From contig NC_058340.1 of NCBI RefSeq assembly GCF_905475395.1, forward strand, positions 55,096,181 to 55,160,180: a stretch of 64,000 nt of DNA. The letters are read 5' to 3'. Below are positions 1 to 11,300 of this stretch, in pieces; positions within the stretch are counted from its first letter, which is position 1, and every line of letters starts with the position of its first letter. The translations under genes and the position numbers were made by a program. The notes beneath the pieces were generated by a model. That model made no database searches. It saw only the letters and a list, made by a program, of their open reading frames with translations, and was not told the DNA's origin. The stretch comes from Chrysoperla carnea. Taxonomy: Eukaryota > Arthropoda > Insecta > Neuroptera > Chrysopidae.

Positions 1-36
1 GAAGATCACGATGAACGAAGATGACACAGAAAACTG

Positions 37-135
37 TGCTAACACGATCCCATTAAAGGTATGGTCAACCCGCGAATAACAGGAATAACGTGTGATCTAT
101 GGGTTGTCCATGCCTTTAATTGGATCGTGTTAGTG
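37..135. repeat. Hairpin near left edge
   Basis: 40-71 and 101-132 are reverse complements with about three mismatches (TAACACGATCC outer ends) and a 29-base loop. GC-richer than nearby DNA. Possibly the terminal repeats of a tiny element. Confidence 0.65.
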
Positions 136-786
136 TGGGTCCGCGGGCTTTTGGCCTTTACGTTTACTGTGTTATCCAAGAATTTACTTATTAAAGTAAA
201 ACACTAAATTTATGTACTTTTTGAGTATTCTTTGTATGATGGGACCACCCTGTAATTTATAAAGTAATAATTCTACATGGTAATAATATATTTTTGCCAT
301 ACAAACTATATTTTTTCATTTTTGAATTTTTATACCTGAACTGTATGTATGTATATCAAGTATTATTAATTTAGAACAGGCGGTGGATATCGTTGAGTGT
401 GTAAAATATGAGTACCACATTTTGTCAATTGATTCTTGATTAGAAAAGCTTATAGATTAATATTGTGAATCTTGCCAGAAACCCTTTTGGTCCAAGTTTT
501 GTATACACCCTCCCCCCCTCCCTCCAAAGAAACAGTTAAATGAAATTTTTTTGAATCAAGTTAAAGTTATTCTTGATTCCATGGGTTATTTAACGTCAAA
601 AAGGCTTTGTGATTTTTTCTTAAACTTCTTCGTTTTCGAGATATTAACAGTTTCATGTTCGGAAAAACTCCAAAAAGGCCATTGTAAAAGCTGAAAAACT
701 TTAAATTATATTTTAGCTTATCAAAATTCTAAAATAATGTTTGATTATCCGTGTAAATATTATTGTTTTTCCGTAAGGGTGCAAAA
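136..786. other. AT-rich intergenic DNA
   Basis: No gene, RNA or repeat partner recognised apart from a C run at about 510-525. Confidence 0.5.
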
Positions 787-1026
787 TTTTGATGTCAGTT
801 TCTCCAAAACTATAAAAGATGGAATTGATTATAGTAGGAGCTTCAAATAACAAGTCTTGCAAAATAATTTCTAAAACAAAAATATTTTTTTTAGAAAATT
901 CTTCAAACTGCTATAACTAGGTTGGTTTTTTTAATTTATAAAAATAATGCAGGCACTGATATTCAACTCTGTGTATACAGAGTATTTTAACAATTACCTC
1001 AATCAATTGTTTGCTTTCCCTTGTTT
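787..1026 (+). mobile_element. HINE-like subfamily 2, 3' part
   Basis: Shares the CTCCAAAACTATAAAAGATG block and the AACAATTACCTCAATCAATTG hairpin with the chimeric copy at 35421-35605. Ends CCCTTG. Only the 3' portion is recognisable. Confidence 0.55.
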
Positions 1027-1300
1027 CTTATAAAATTTAACGAAAAATTTTTGTGAAATGATTTAAAATGACAATATACTGCGACATTTTATCATTGTAA
1101 AGGACAAATAGATAATTATATTATTTGAATAAAATTACGACATGTGTAGATTAAAAGTTCGGGCAGCAAAACTTTGGGGTTTTACTTTTCACATAAAAAT
1201 AAGTTTTTTTTTGAATTTTGTTACATTCCCGGAGTGGTGCAAAATGTCTAACCAACAAAATGGCATCAAAAATGGCTTTTTTTTCAGAAATTTTATCATT

Positions 1301-1549
1301 ATACCATGTATATATGAAATATACATAGTATATTAAGTTTAGTCCCAAGTTTGTAACGCTTAAAAATAATGATGCTAGGAAAAAATGATGCTAATTAGTC
1401 CATTTCCGGTTGTCCGTCCGTTCGTCCGTCCGTCTATACTTGATTATCAGTTATGTATGTGTCACATGTGTCACATGTGATAAAAAAATCAACACTGATT
1501 ATGCATGGTATTTCAACAATTAACTCAGTCAATTGTTTGTTTTCACTTG
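1301..1549 (+). mobile_element. HINE-like (DINE-1-type) element, internally deleted copy
   Basis: Has the family 5' end ATACCATG, a GTCC/GTCT run near 1417-1433, the 3' hairpin (AACAATT/AATTGTT) and the CACTTG end. About 300 internal bases are missing. It interrupts the left arm of the inverted duplication at 1253-3797, whose right arm shows the uninterrupted site. Confidence 0.8.
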
Positions 1550-2781
1550 TTTTTATTTTATATTCGCAAGGGAAGACTTCGGTCCATATCCAAATTTGGT
1601 GGGTTTGTTGTAAAGATTCAAAACTACACCTCATATTTTTTTGGGGAAGTTTTGTCCCCTTCCCTCAAGTTATAGATTTATGTATACATACATATGATTA
1701 AACAGTTCATTTGATTGTAGCTTGAAAAATATTTGACAGATTTTAATGAAACTATCACCAAAAGTAGGTTGTAATACTTACAACTTTTAGTTAAAAATCC
1801 GCCAAATAGTTCAGCCAAAATTTTAAATTTATTTACATTTTGTCCTACGGAGTTGAATTTTTTAAAATTATAGCACTTTTTATTATCTTTCGATTTCCTA
1901 ATAGGTTGCATATCCGTAAAATGACTCCTTGACCCATATTTTTGCGAAAAACCGAAAATTTATCATTTTTTGAAAATAATTTTTTGCTGGGTGTATTGAC
2001 TGGCGGTTTTTTGCTTTGGCTAAAAAAAGCTATTCTTAGAAAAGGTATAAATGGTTTAAAGCGGAAATTTTGAGTTTTAACCTCCATGCTATTGGGGAAA
2101 GAGGTGTAAAGAATAAATACCTTTTAAAAGATTTTAATGATATTTTTATTAATATACTCCTTTTTACACTATCCACCCCCCTCCCGCCGTATAAGAGAAT
2201 TTTTGGGTTGCTGATCTTGAAATTTCAGTCGAAGTGTTAAATTTGTTACTCTTTGTCCTCTTTTAGCCCACATTTACACTCCCTAAAAAAGTTACCATTT
2301 TTTTGAAAATTTAACCATTTTAAGGCATGTAAGCGTTTTTGTATAGTCTTTGATCTCGAATTTATGATCAAATTGATACAACTTCCATTCCCCCCCCCTT
2401 TGTTAATTTTTAAATTTAGACCCCCTAAATTGTTTGTACCATTTATTGGCATGAAATGACACTGCATTAACCGCTCATGCGCCAAGTTTGTTGTTCGTAG
2501 TAAGAAATAGGAACATACAAGCTATGATTTCAATGTAATATATTGGTACTAGATTCGATATCAAAGACAGAAAAAAAAACCTTTTTAAAAACCTTAAAGA
2601 AGATTTAATAGCAAAAAAATGATGATTCTCAACGACTTTTTAATTTGAACTAAAAAAGAGGGAAAAAATCTGAAAATTGAAAAATCTCTTCCATAAATAC
2701 GAGATCAGCAACTTTAAAAACTACCTTACCTGCCTTAGATTTCTTCACCCCAATAGCGCGGGGGTTAAATCTAAAAATTTT

Positions 2782-3279
2782 TAAGTGAAAACAAACAATT
2801 AACTGAGTTAATTATTGAAATACCATGTATAGACAGTGTTGATTACTCTATCACATAACACATATACCTATACATGTCACACATACATGACTGATAATCC
2901 CATATTAATACATACTATAAAATTTGCATCTAATGTGTGCCCTCGTGAGTAAACAGTGATAATTACAAGAAAATGTTTAAAAAAAAGTTGTTTATTTTTT
3001 GATAAGGAAAATTTTTTATATTTAAACTTTTGTTCTATCTCTAACGGTTTACAAGACGGGTCCTACGAACCCAAGACCCAATTGACCTATGTTGCTCTTT
3101 TACGAACTTGACCTCACTTTTTACGTCCTGAGTGCGCTGTAAAAATTTCAGCTTGATATTTTTTTTCGTTTTTGACTTATCGTGTTCACAGACGGACGGA
3201 CGACCGAAAATGGACTAATAAGATGATTCTCTTCGAAACTTAATATATTATGTATATTTCATATACACCTACATGGTAT
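2782..3279 (-). mobile_element. HINE-like element, nearly full length
   Basis: In reverse orientation: 3' hairpin at about 2795-2817, conserved middle, GTCY core read as GACGGACGG near 3192, and the 5' ATACCATG complement ending at 3279. It lies within the right half of the 1253-3797 inverted duplication. Confidence 0.8.
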
Positions 3280-4187
3280 ACAAAATGCCAGTCAATAAAA
3301 CCAGCAAACAATTATTTTCAAAAAATGATAAAGTTTCTGTTTTTCAAAAAAAATGGGTTAAGGAGACATTATTTTTTAATCGATTACGGATATGTAACCT
3401 ATTATGAAATCGAAAGATAATAAAAAATGCTACTCCGTTGTAAAAAATGGCATAAAATGGCAGCCATTTAAAAAAATTTACTAAATTTAAAATTTTGGCT
3501 GAACTATTTGTGCGGATTTGGCTAAAATTCTAATAGTAAGTATTAAAACCTACTTTTGGTATTAGTTTCATTTAAATCAGTCAAATATTTTTTATTTACA
3601 ATCAAATGAACTGTTTTACCATATGTATGTAAACATATATTTATAACTCGAGGGGGCTGGTGCGAATGCTCCTATAAAAATATGGGGTTTACTATTGAAG
3701 CTTTACTACAAACCCAACAAATTTCTCCTCTTGCGAATATAAAATAAAAATGATAAAATTTCAGAAAAAAGCCATTTTTGACGCTATTTTGTGCCATCTG
3801 AACGTGACAGCAGAGTACTAGAAATTTGCAATCTCAGATGGTAATGCAGAAAGTTATAAAATATTACACCAAACATGTAATTGGTGTTGCATAAACAAAT
3901 TTTAAAATGAACTAAATTACTCAATATGTATAAACTGGGCCAATGTGAATTCAATCCCCTAAATTGTAATTTTAAAAACAAAAAAAAATTTTATGTGAAT
4001 TTTCGAGTTCATTTCGCTTTGAATTTTTATTCCCTTTGAACTCGAAATCAAAGCGAAATGAACTCGAAAATTTTAATTCGAATTGAATTCAACTTTTTTA
4101 TCAGGGAAAGTTGATAATAACACAACCAACAATTCCTATGAAAGCCATCAATAAATTAGTAATTAATGCACATTATTTTTGCCTATA

Positions 4188-4353
4188 TGATGTCACATCA
4201 TGGCGGCTCGTGTTTTTGGTCACGTGATATACATATTAATAATTACCTACGAGTTTTAATTTTAATATAATAAAACAATATAGTGCCTTTATGACTTACT
4301 ATCAGAATATTTAAGTACACTTCTATATAAATTTTAATTTGATTATACCAACC
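4188..4353 (+). mobile_element. TIR element, 3' fragment
   Basis: Matches the part of the 55876 copy from GACATCACAACAGG through CACGTGATATAC to TCAGAATATTTAAGTA; truncated at both ends. Confidence 0.6.
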
Positions 4354-4360
4354 ACACTTC

Positions 4361-4524
4361 ACTATAAAAATTTCAGCTTGATATCTCTTTTCGTATTTGA
4401 GTTATGGCGACGACAGACGGACAGATGGACAGACAGACAACCGGAAATGAACTCTTTGGGCGATTTTATGAACACCTATACTCAAGTTTTGTCCATAGCA
4501 TCAATATTTTTAAGTATTACAAAT
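4361..4524 (-). mobile_element. HINE-like element, 5' half fragment
   Basis: Keeps the block after the GTCY core (AAATTTCAGCTTGATATC), the GACA/GACG core and the AACACCTATAC segment. It stops before the ATACCATG end. Confidence 0.7.
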
Positions 4525-4842
4525 TGCATATAATGTCATCACTAAATAGTATAAAATAAAGTCGGTTGCCGCTGTTGCTTAGATCTTTAAAACTACGCAA
4601 CGGATTTTGATGCGCTCTTTTTTTAAAAAGATATAGTGATTCAAGAGGAAGGTTTATATGTATAATACATGCATAATATAGTAGAGAAACACTGATAATT
4701 TTAGAGGTTTCTAATGTGATGTTGTAAATAAACACATTTTTGTATATATAGACATTTTGTATAGTATATTTAGTATCAACATTGCACCATTGCGAAACCG
4801 GGGCGGGTCGTTAGTGGCACAACAAATGGTACCCTGATAAAA

Positions 4843-4933
4843 AACTTTAAATTCAACTGTTTATTTTGTTGCCATGGTACTAATATTTGTTATTATTACA
4901 TAGCAAACAAAATAAACAGTTGAATTTAAAGTT
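4843..4933. repeat. Hairpin just upstream of IQCA1 start
   Basis: Arms 4843-4872 and 4903-4933 are reverse complements apart from one extra A, with a 30-base loop. The structure ends about 86 bases before the ATG, so it lies in the promoter or 5'UTR. It may be a small foldback insertion. Confidence 0.75.
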
Positions 4934-5019
4934 TGTTATCACTAGTTCGAACAATATTGTATTTTTAAAGTGATTTTAATTAATATTAATTAAAAAATTA
5001 TATATAAAAACATTTAAAT

Positions 5020-5376
5020 ATGTCGCATAGAACATACGATTTAGTGTGGCGTAATGCACAAGATATTATCGATGAAGCAACACGTAACGATACATTATTT
5101 CAATCGGTGGATCGACCAGAAATTGAAAAAACTCAAGCACGTCCAATTGTTGTTGAATTATATATACGTTATATAATCGCGGTGAATCGTTTAATTGAAT
5201 GCTATGATCAAATTGTTCAACCACAAAAATTAATTGTAATACGTAAATTATTAGATGCAACATTAGGTCGAGTTGTTGAAATTAAACATGATTTGTATAA
5301 TATCGATCAAACACGAATTAATTATATTAATGATGATGTTATGATTAAATTAGGTGTTACACCAATGGAATTAGAG
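5020..5376 (+). CDS. IQCA1 (DRC11): IQCA1 exon 1, residues 1-119
   Basis: Opens with MSHRTYDLVWRNAQD and ends phase 0 at GAG|GTAAGT. It carries the conserved N-terminal family block (arginine/aspartate-rich helices). Reading continues past the donor to a stop at 5517, but that extension is intronic and unlike the family. Confidence 0.9.
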
Positions 5377-8300
5377 GTAAGTTTCAATTTTTCAAGCTTA
5401 AGGATGTATACTCTGCGTTACAAAATTTGCACAGGTTTTACTTTTCTAGGTGATATAGCTATATGTACTGTTATAGTAATATCAATTAGAATGGTAAAAA
5501 CCGTGGAAATTTTGTGACGATGAGATACGAGCACCAATGCATCGATCCTGAAAATTTGAGGGAGGGAGGATTGAAGTCAAAGTCCACTTTAAAATTTTAC
5601 AAACGTATTTTTATACGTTGAATTAAATGTCTACTTAAGCTTATTTTGGTTATATAGAAATTTTATTTTCTAGTTATAGACTGTGACACATAACTGATAT
5701 CGATTTTACCACATTGCCCATATCTTCTCTTAAATATCCTTAACACCCAGATAATCAAGTGGCCATTAGGTACTTTAAAAATTAAATACCCACGACTTAA
5801 TAGTTATAGTACCAGTATGTTCAGAAAGTCCAGAGGGACAACATGCTCACCACAGGCAGCAGGTGGGAGCATATACTTTATTTTTGAAACACGTACGCGT
5901 TAAATCTACTTTATTCTTTTAAGCGCTTATATATCGAAAACGGTGAGTTTTAATGAAAATTGTCACGAATCAAAAAATACTCAAATCACGAATCGTCCAG
6001 AATATAATTTCTAACTAATGGCTTTCTAACTAATAAATCAAATTTGTCAATTGTCCAAAATATGAAATCCAACAGTTTTTTTAATGTTAAATAAAGAGAA
6101 TGTGGTGTCCGGAACTAGGGTACTTCTGTTCCACCCTATGGGGGTAAATCGAAAAAGCACAAGTACGCACGTATATGACTTTGTTGAGTACACTCAGACA
6201 AACACCAGCTTCCATTAAAATCAACTGACGAGCAGTCAATTCTTTGGTTAGACTATTTTTTTAAATTTTATTTCCTCGATTAATTACAAAATACTTATCA
6301 TTGTATTTATTTTGCGCCCATGTAGCTAAAAATTCCGAGTTATTTCAATAATTTTCGCGAAGGCTGGGCAAGTGATTGGCTTGGTACATTAAATGATATT
6401 CTAACAAAGGCTGGATATATTGCTGAAGAGGACGAAGGGCCACCACCACTTACAGAAATTGAAGCTGTACGTTTAATACAAACACATGAACGAGCTAGGC
6501 AAGGACGTTTACGAGCCCAGTTTATGCGAGAAATTCGGTAATGGAATTTAAGGATCTTGGTCAATAAAGAGGTAGTTTTACTCTTTAAAAATGGCGAAAG
6601 TTTTAAATTTTTCAATAGATAAAGTGTAACTTTTCAGAATATTTCTTTTCGGACATCTTGTATTAGAAGGGTAGATCTGAATATTTATTTTTTTTTTATT
6701 TCTGTACTTTCCCGATTATCTTAGTTTTTATGACCAAATAATTTTTACGCACTGTAATTAAGAAGTAAGTGAATCTCAAGGCCAATATGTTTTGTATAAA
6801 GAATTAGATATACTAAATTAAATATCAGAAAAAAGGCTAGAAAAACAACTTAAGAGGCCTTAATTATCAATGTTATTGTTATAGAATCTACTTAAGATAA
6901 ATCCTCTTTTACCTTTTACGAGATAAATACTACCTAGTTATTGGTCTAAATTAAACTTCAGTTTGATAAATATGAAAATTTATTTAATTTGTAATTAGTG
7001 CAATGAAAAAGAAAGGGAAACCCGACGTTAAATCCGATGATGACAACTTTGGGACAATGATTGCAGCTGTAAAAATACAAAAAATATGGCGTGGGTATAT
7101 TGCACGACGAAACACACGCAAATTAAAAATTGCTGAAATGTTATTAATTGGGATGATACCACCGGATAGAATGGAAACAAGCGCTCGAGAAAGACAACTA
7201 GAGGTAACTGATATAAAGGGTATAGAAGAATTCTATTTTTATTTGCACTACCTATTCAATAACGAATAGGGCAGAGAGTTCTAAGCAATTCTAGAAATAA
7301 AGCTCTATTTTGGATATAAATATGGACTATTTTAAAGGCACATGAAAATTTAGGCCCAGATTTGTGAAGTGTTTAGGCATGACTCTCTGTAATTTTCCCA
7401 ATGAATGGTTGGACGGAGAGTAAACTGACACTCTGAGAATGATAATGTGAACTGCGAAAGTTGAGTTGTAAGGTTTCCTAATTGGAGCTAAAGATTTTGT
7501 TTTCCAAAAATTTTTGTGTATTACTTATGGAATAATTTTTTTGAAAAATCTTTTGGTAATTCGTAAATATTGGTATTTCATAGATTTGTGAATATCGACG
7601 TAAGTTACAAAAAGAAAATATTGAAAAATATGAAAAAGCTTTAGTTGATGTTAAAGAAAATTTAAAAGTTGAAAAAAGTGAAACTATGATGGCTGATATG
7701 CGTGATGAAATTACAAATTGGTTACAAGAATATTATAAACATTCAGAGAAATTGCCTGAATTTCCTTCAGAAGAACGTGGCGGGTCACGCCTAATGTTTA
7801 GCAGAATGGGTAAGCAAAAGAACCATATTGCAATTGCAATTTTGCTTCTTTCGTATTTCAATCCGATTGAGATATCTTAAGGATGTACGAGCACAAGAAA
7901 AATTTAATTAAAAACCCTGTTTTTTTTATATGAAGTTGGCCTACGTCTAAATCAATTCCGAAAATTTTAAGGGGGGTTGTCCGATTATTCAAATAAATAA
8001 ATGATTTGAAAAGTAGGCATATGGTTTTATGGTACAATGGTAGATGTTGTTAGGCCTCATAGAAGTTTCTGGTTTTAAAAAGTCCAAAAATCATTTTTAG
8101 GTTTATCTTCGCATGGTTCTGAAAGTGAACTAAGTAAAACAACGAACGCATCCTCGAAAGATGGTAAGAAAAGTAAAAAAGGCAGTGGTAAAGATAGTGC
8201 TGATTCGAAAAAGAAAAGTTCGGATGATTTGGAAGTTGTTGAAGAAAATACAAAAATATTTAAACCAATATCGTCATCATTTATTGGAGAGATCATTGAG

Positions 8301-11300
8301 AATTGCGAAGAATATGAAGAAAATTGGAAAAAGAAAGATGAACACATGAATCCAACACAAGAACCGTACATCGATATGATTGTACGTGAAAAAACTAATG
8401 AATTAGAAAATGAATTACGTAAAATTGTCGATGGTTTAATGCGTGATGAATTAGAAAATTTACAGGTAGGTTATTACTTTTTACTTGGAGTTCATATTGA
8501 GTGATTTATTTTTGGGTTTGGGTTACATGAGGCGATATTTGGGATGTTTTATTAACTGCGTACAATCAAATAAATCGAAAAAAAGTCAGAAATTTTTCAA
8601 ATAAAAGTGACATTTTGGTTCAAATGGATTTTCTAAAGATCTTAAATTTGCTCTTGATTTTTAAGGTATATCAACCTTTTTTTTTCTTCATAACAAGAGT
8701 CATGCTTTTCTATTATTAAACTGAACCGAATTAAAATACTTCGACTTTCATTTTCATAGTATTTGAGATATTCGTGGAAAATTGTTCAAAAGCCTTAGTA
8801 AAATTTCAAATTTTGATTTCAATTAACTTATCGATGCAACTTTAAAGAAAATTTTCTGCTTCGTAATCAGAGTTCAGAAAGATTCGCCTCATCTTTGAAC
8901 AGGATTTGAACTTTGATTGAAACATATTGCGAAAAGCTCCATATATAGATACCAGTTGCTTATTAGAATTTCGAGGTCATTTTCGACCCTTTCTTTCAAT
9001 CATATTTCTACAATAAAATTTGTTCACCTATGATAAACTCCCAAAACATTCTTTTTTAGGCAGCATTGGATCGTGACCGAGCTGGTAAAGGTAAAAAACC
9101 AAAAAAACCACAGAAAAAGGCGAGACGTGGAGGTAAAAAGTCTAAAAAGAAAAAAGAGAAAGATCTAACACCAGATCGTACATTAGAATCATTATTCGAG
9201 GAATTGGTATGTAATGGTATAATACGATCTTATCCAAAATATCGTCTAGATGAATTCAAAGGTGAAAAATCATTTGTACCAAACGAATGGGGTACTGTGG
9301 GTGATTTACGTCAGCTAATTACTGAATATTGTATTCTACCTCTTGGGTCGGAACTTGTACGAGAGAATACAACATTAATTAAATCGGTTTTAATTGCAGG
9401 TATCTTTTTTTTTAATCTAAAGTTGCTCATGTATGAGATTATAATATTAATGATGCCGCAACAGACGAAACTTGATTAGAATTTAAATATACGAGAAAAG
9501 AGTAAGGAGTAACAATTTTGATTTTCGTTAAATATTCGAAAGACAGGCGATAATATTTTTGTCAATTTTCATAGATTTTTATCTGTATAAAAATAAACTA
9601 ATCACAAAACAGCAAATCAAAAGGGTGTTCGTTAAAGTTTTTATATTGAATCCCTCAACATGTTCGTCTCGCAGCATCACTAATTAAGTTTTAGCATGCT
9701 TGAATTTTTAAATATTCATTCGTTAAAGACTATAATAGTATTTGGTACGCAAAATGGATATCACCTTCATTTTTATTTCGAGAAAATAAGGACTTTTATT
9801 TATGGTTCGTTATAATTTGATCTAATCTCCGTTTTTGCCAGAACAATTGTGGTCCATCTACGTGATGATTCGTTAAAACAAGTATTTTGGTACAATATGC
9901 ATGTGCGTCTTGGAACATTCCGATGGTTTAATTTCTAGCAGAACCGGTTTCGGAAAATTGTTTCGTGCAAACGCTTTTGGTATTTTTAAGAGAAATAGTT
10001 TAATCTAGTTTCTCTCCATATCTAACCATTTGTTAAAATTAAAGCTATTTTTGTTCTTCCAATCAAATCAATATTGTATTTCAATTCAATGCTTTGAAAC
10101 AAAAAAACCGGAAATTAATGGACGAGGGGCTTTAAGGTATTTGCGCACCTTGATCAGATCCGAATACAGTTCTCTTCGAAGTAACAGCCATCATCAATTT
10201 CTTGCAACATTTTGTGGAATCCCTTGGAATTTTGAAAAAAATTTTCTAATAAAAGTTGTATGATATTTTAATGAAAAACATTTTTGTGCAAAACTTAAAA
10301 AAAATAAAGAAATAGTGCAATGCTTTAAGGTTTTGCACAAACCGTGCAAATCTTTTTCATAATATAAAATATGTTTCCCTTAATAATATTAATATTTCTT
10401 GTTCGAAACTTTTTTCAAAAACTCTAATGATTCGGTACAAATCCGAAATGGTATCAACTGTTTTTGGAATAAATTCTGAACTCTTCTGTTTTGGTAATAG
10501 GTGCAGAAGGTAGCGGTAAAAAACAATTAGTTTATACCGTATGTACGGAAACAGATTCTATATTGTTTGATATAAGTGCATCAAATATTGTTGGGAAATA
10601 TCCTGGTAAATCTGGATTAACAATGTTAATGCATTTAGTAAGTAAAGTATCACGTTTATTACAACCAGCAGTGATATTTCTTGATGAGTGTGAGAAAACA
10701 TTTGTACGGAAAGTCCAAAAAGGCGATAAATCTGATCCAAAACGTTTGAAAAAAGATTTACCCAAATTGGTTAAAGGTATGTAAATTAATTTATTTAATT
10801 TTATTACATTTTTAAAAGTTAACAGTTGATAACATGAGACTAGCCATAAAAGAAGAATAAGGAGATGTATTTCTTCGAGACATGGTTAGGTTAGGTTAGG
10901 TTATATTGGCTGTCCACGAAGGACACACTTAGGCTATAGAGCCCATTGTGATACCCTATATGTGTTTTACCACCTTTCCGCTGATAATTTCATTTATCAG
11001 CTCCTCAATTTCAGAGGTTGAGTGCACCTCCTTCATGCATATACCATGCACTACACCAGTCCATCACAACTATTAATTAAATTAATTTTGTTGCTACGGC
11101 GGGAATCGAACCCGCTACACTAAGCATACTGCGGACGGAATTGGTTACGCCTTAACCAACTGAGCTAATATTGAAAAAAATTGATCAAAATTGAAAATAA
11201 AATAATCCTTTTAAAGATGGTAACTTATATTTATTCTAGGTATAACAAATGAAGATCGTGTTATATTATTGGGCACAACATCACGACCATGGGACTGTGA

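Larger units (their letters stand above)
1253..3797. repeat. Large imperfect inverted duplication carrying two HINE insertions
   Basis: 1253-1300 plus 1550-2010 matches the reverse complement of 3286-3797. Similarity resumes inward (CTATTGGGG at about 2091 and 2750). The arms hold HINE copies at 1301-1549 and 2782-3279. Confidence 0.72.

Noticed and set aside
1..58. Possible coding exon at the left edge (open frame up to AAG|GTATGG)
   Set aside because: Only about 19 codons, no family likeness, and the DNA is part of a hairpin (40-132).
10030..10263. Gene nested in IQCA1 intron 6
   Set aside because: No domain, splice sites or codon bias; it lies wholly in a well-bounded intron.
10884..10903. 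Telomere remnant (TTAGG run)
   Set aside because: Just a few units, always at the end of the SINE.
11098..11170. tRNA gene on the minus strand (also 49302 and 55722)
   Set aside because: Boxes A and B are present, but there is no complete cloverleaf and each is fused to a repeated body with a CCTAA tail; these are SINE heads.
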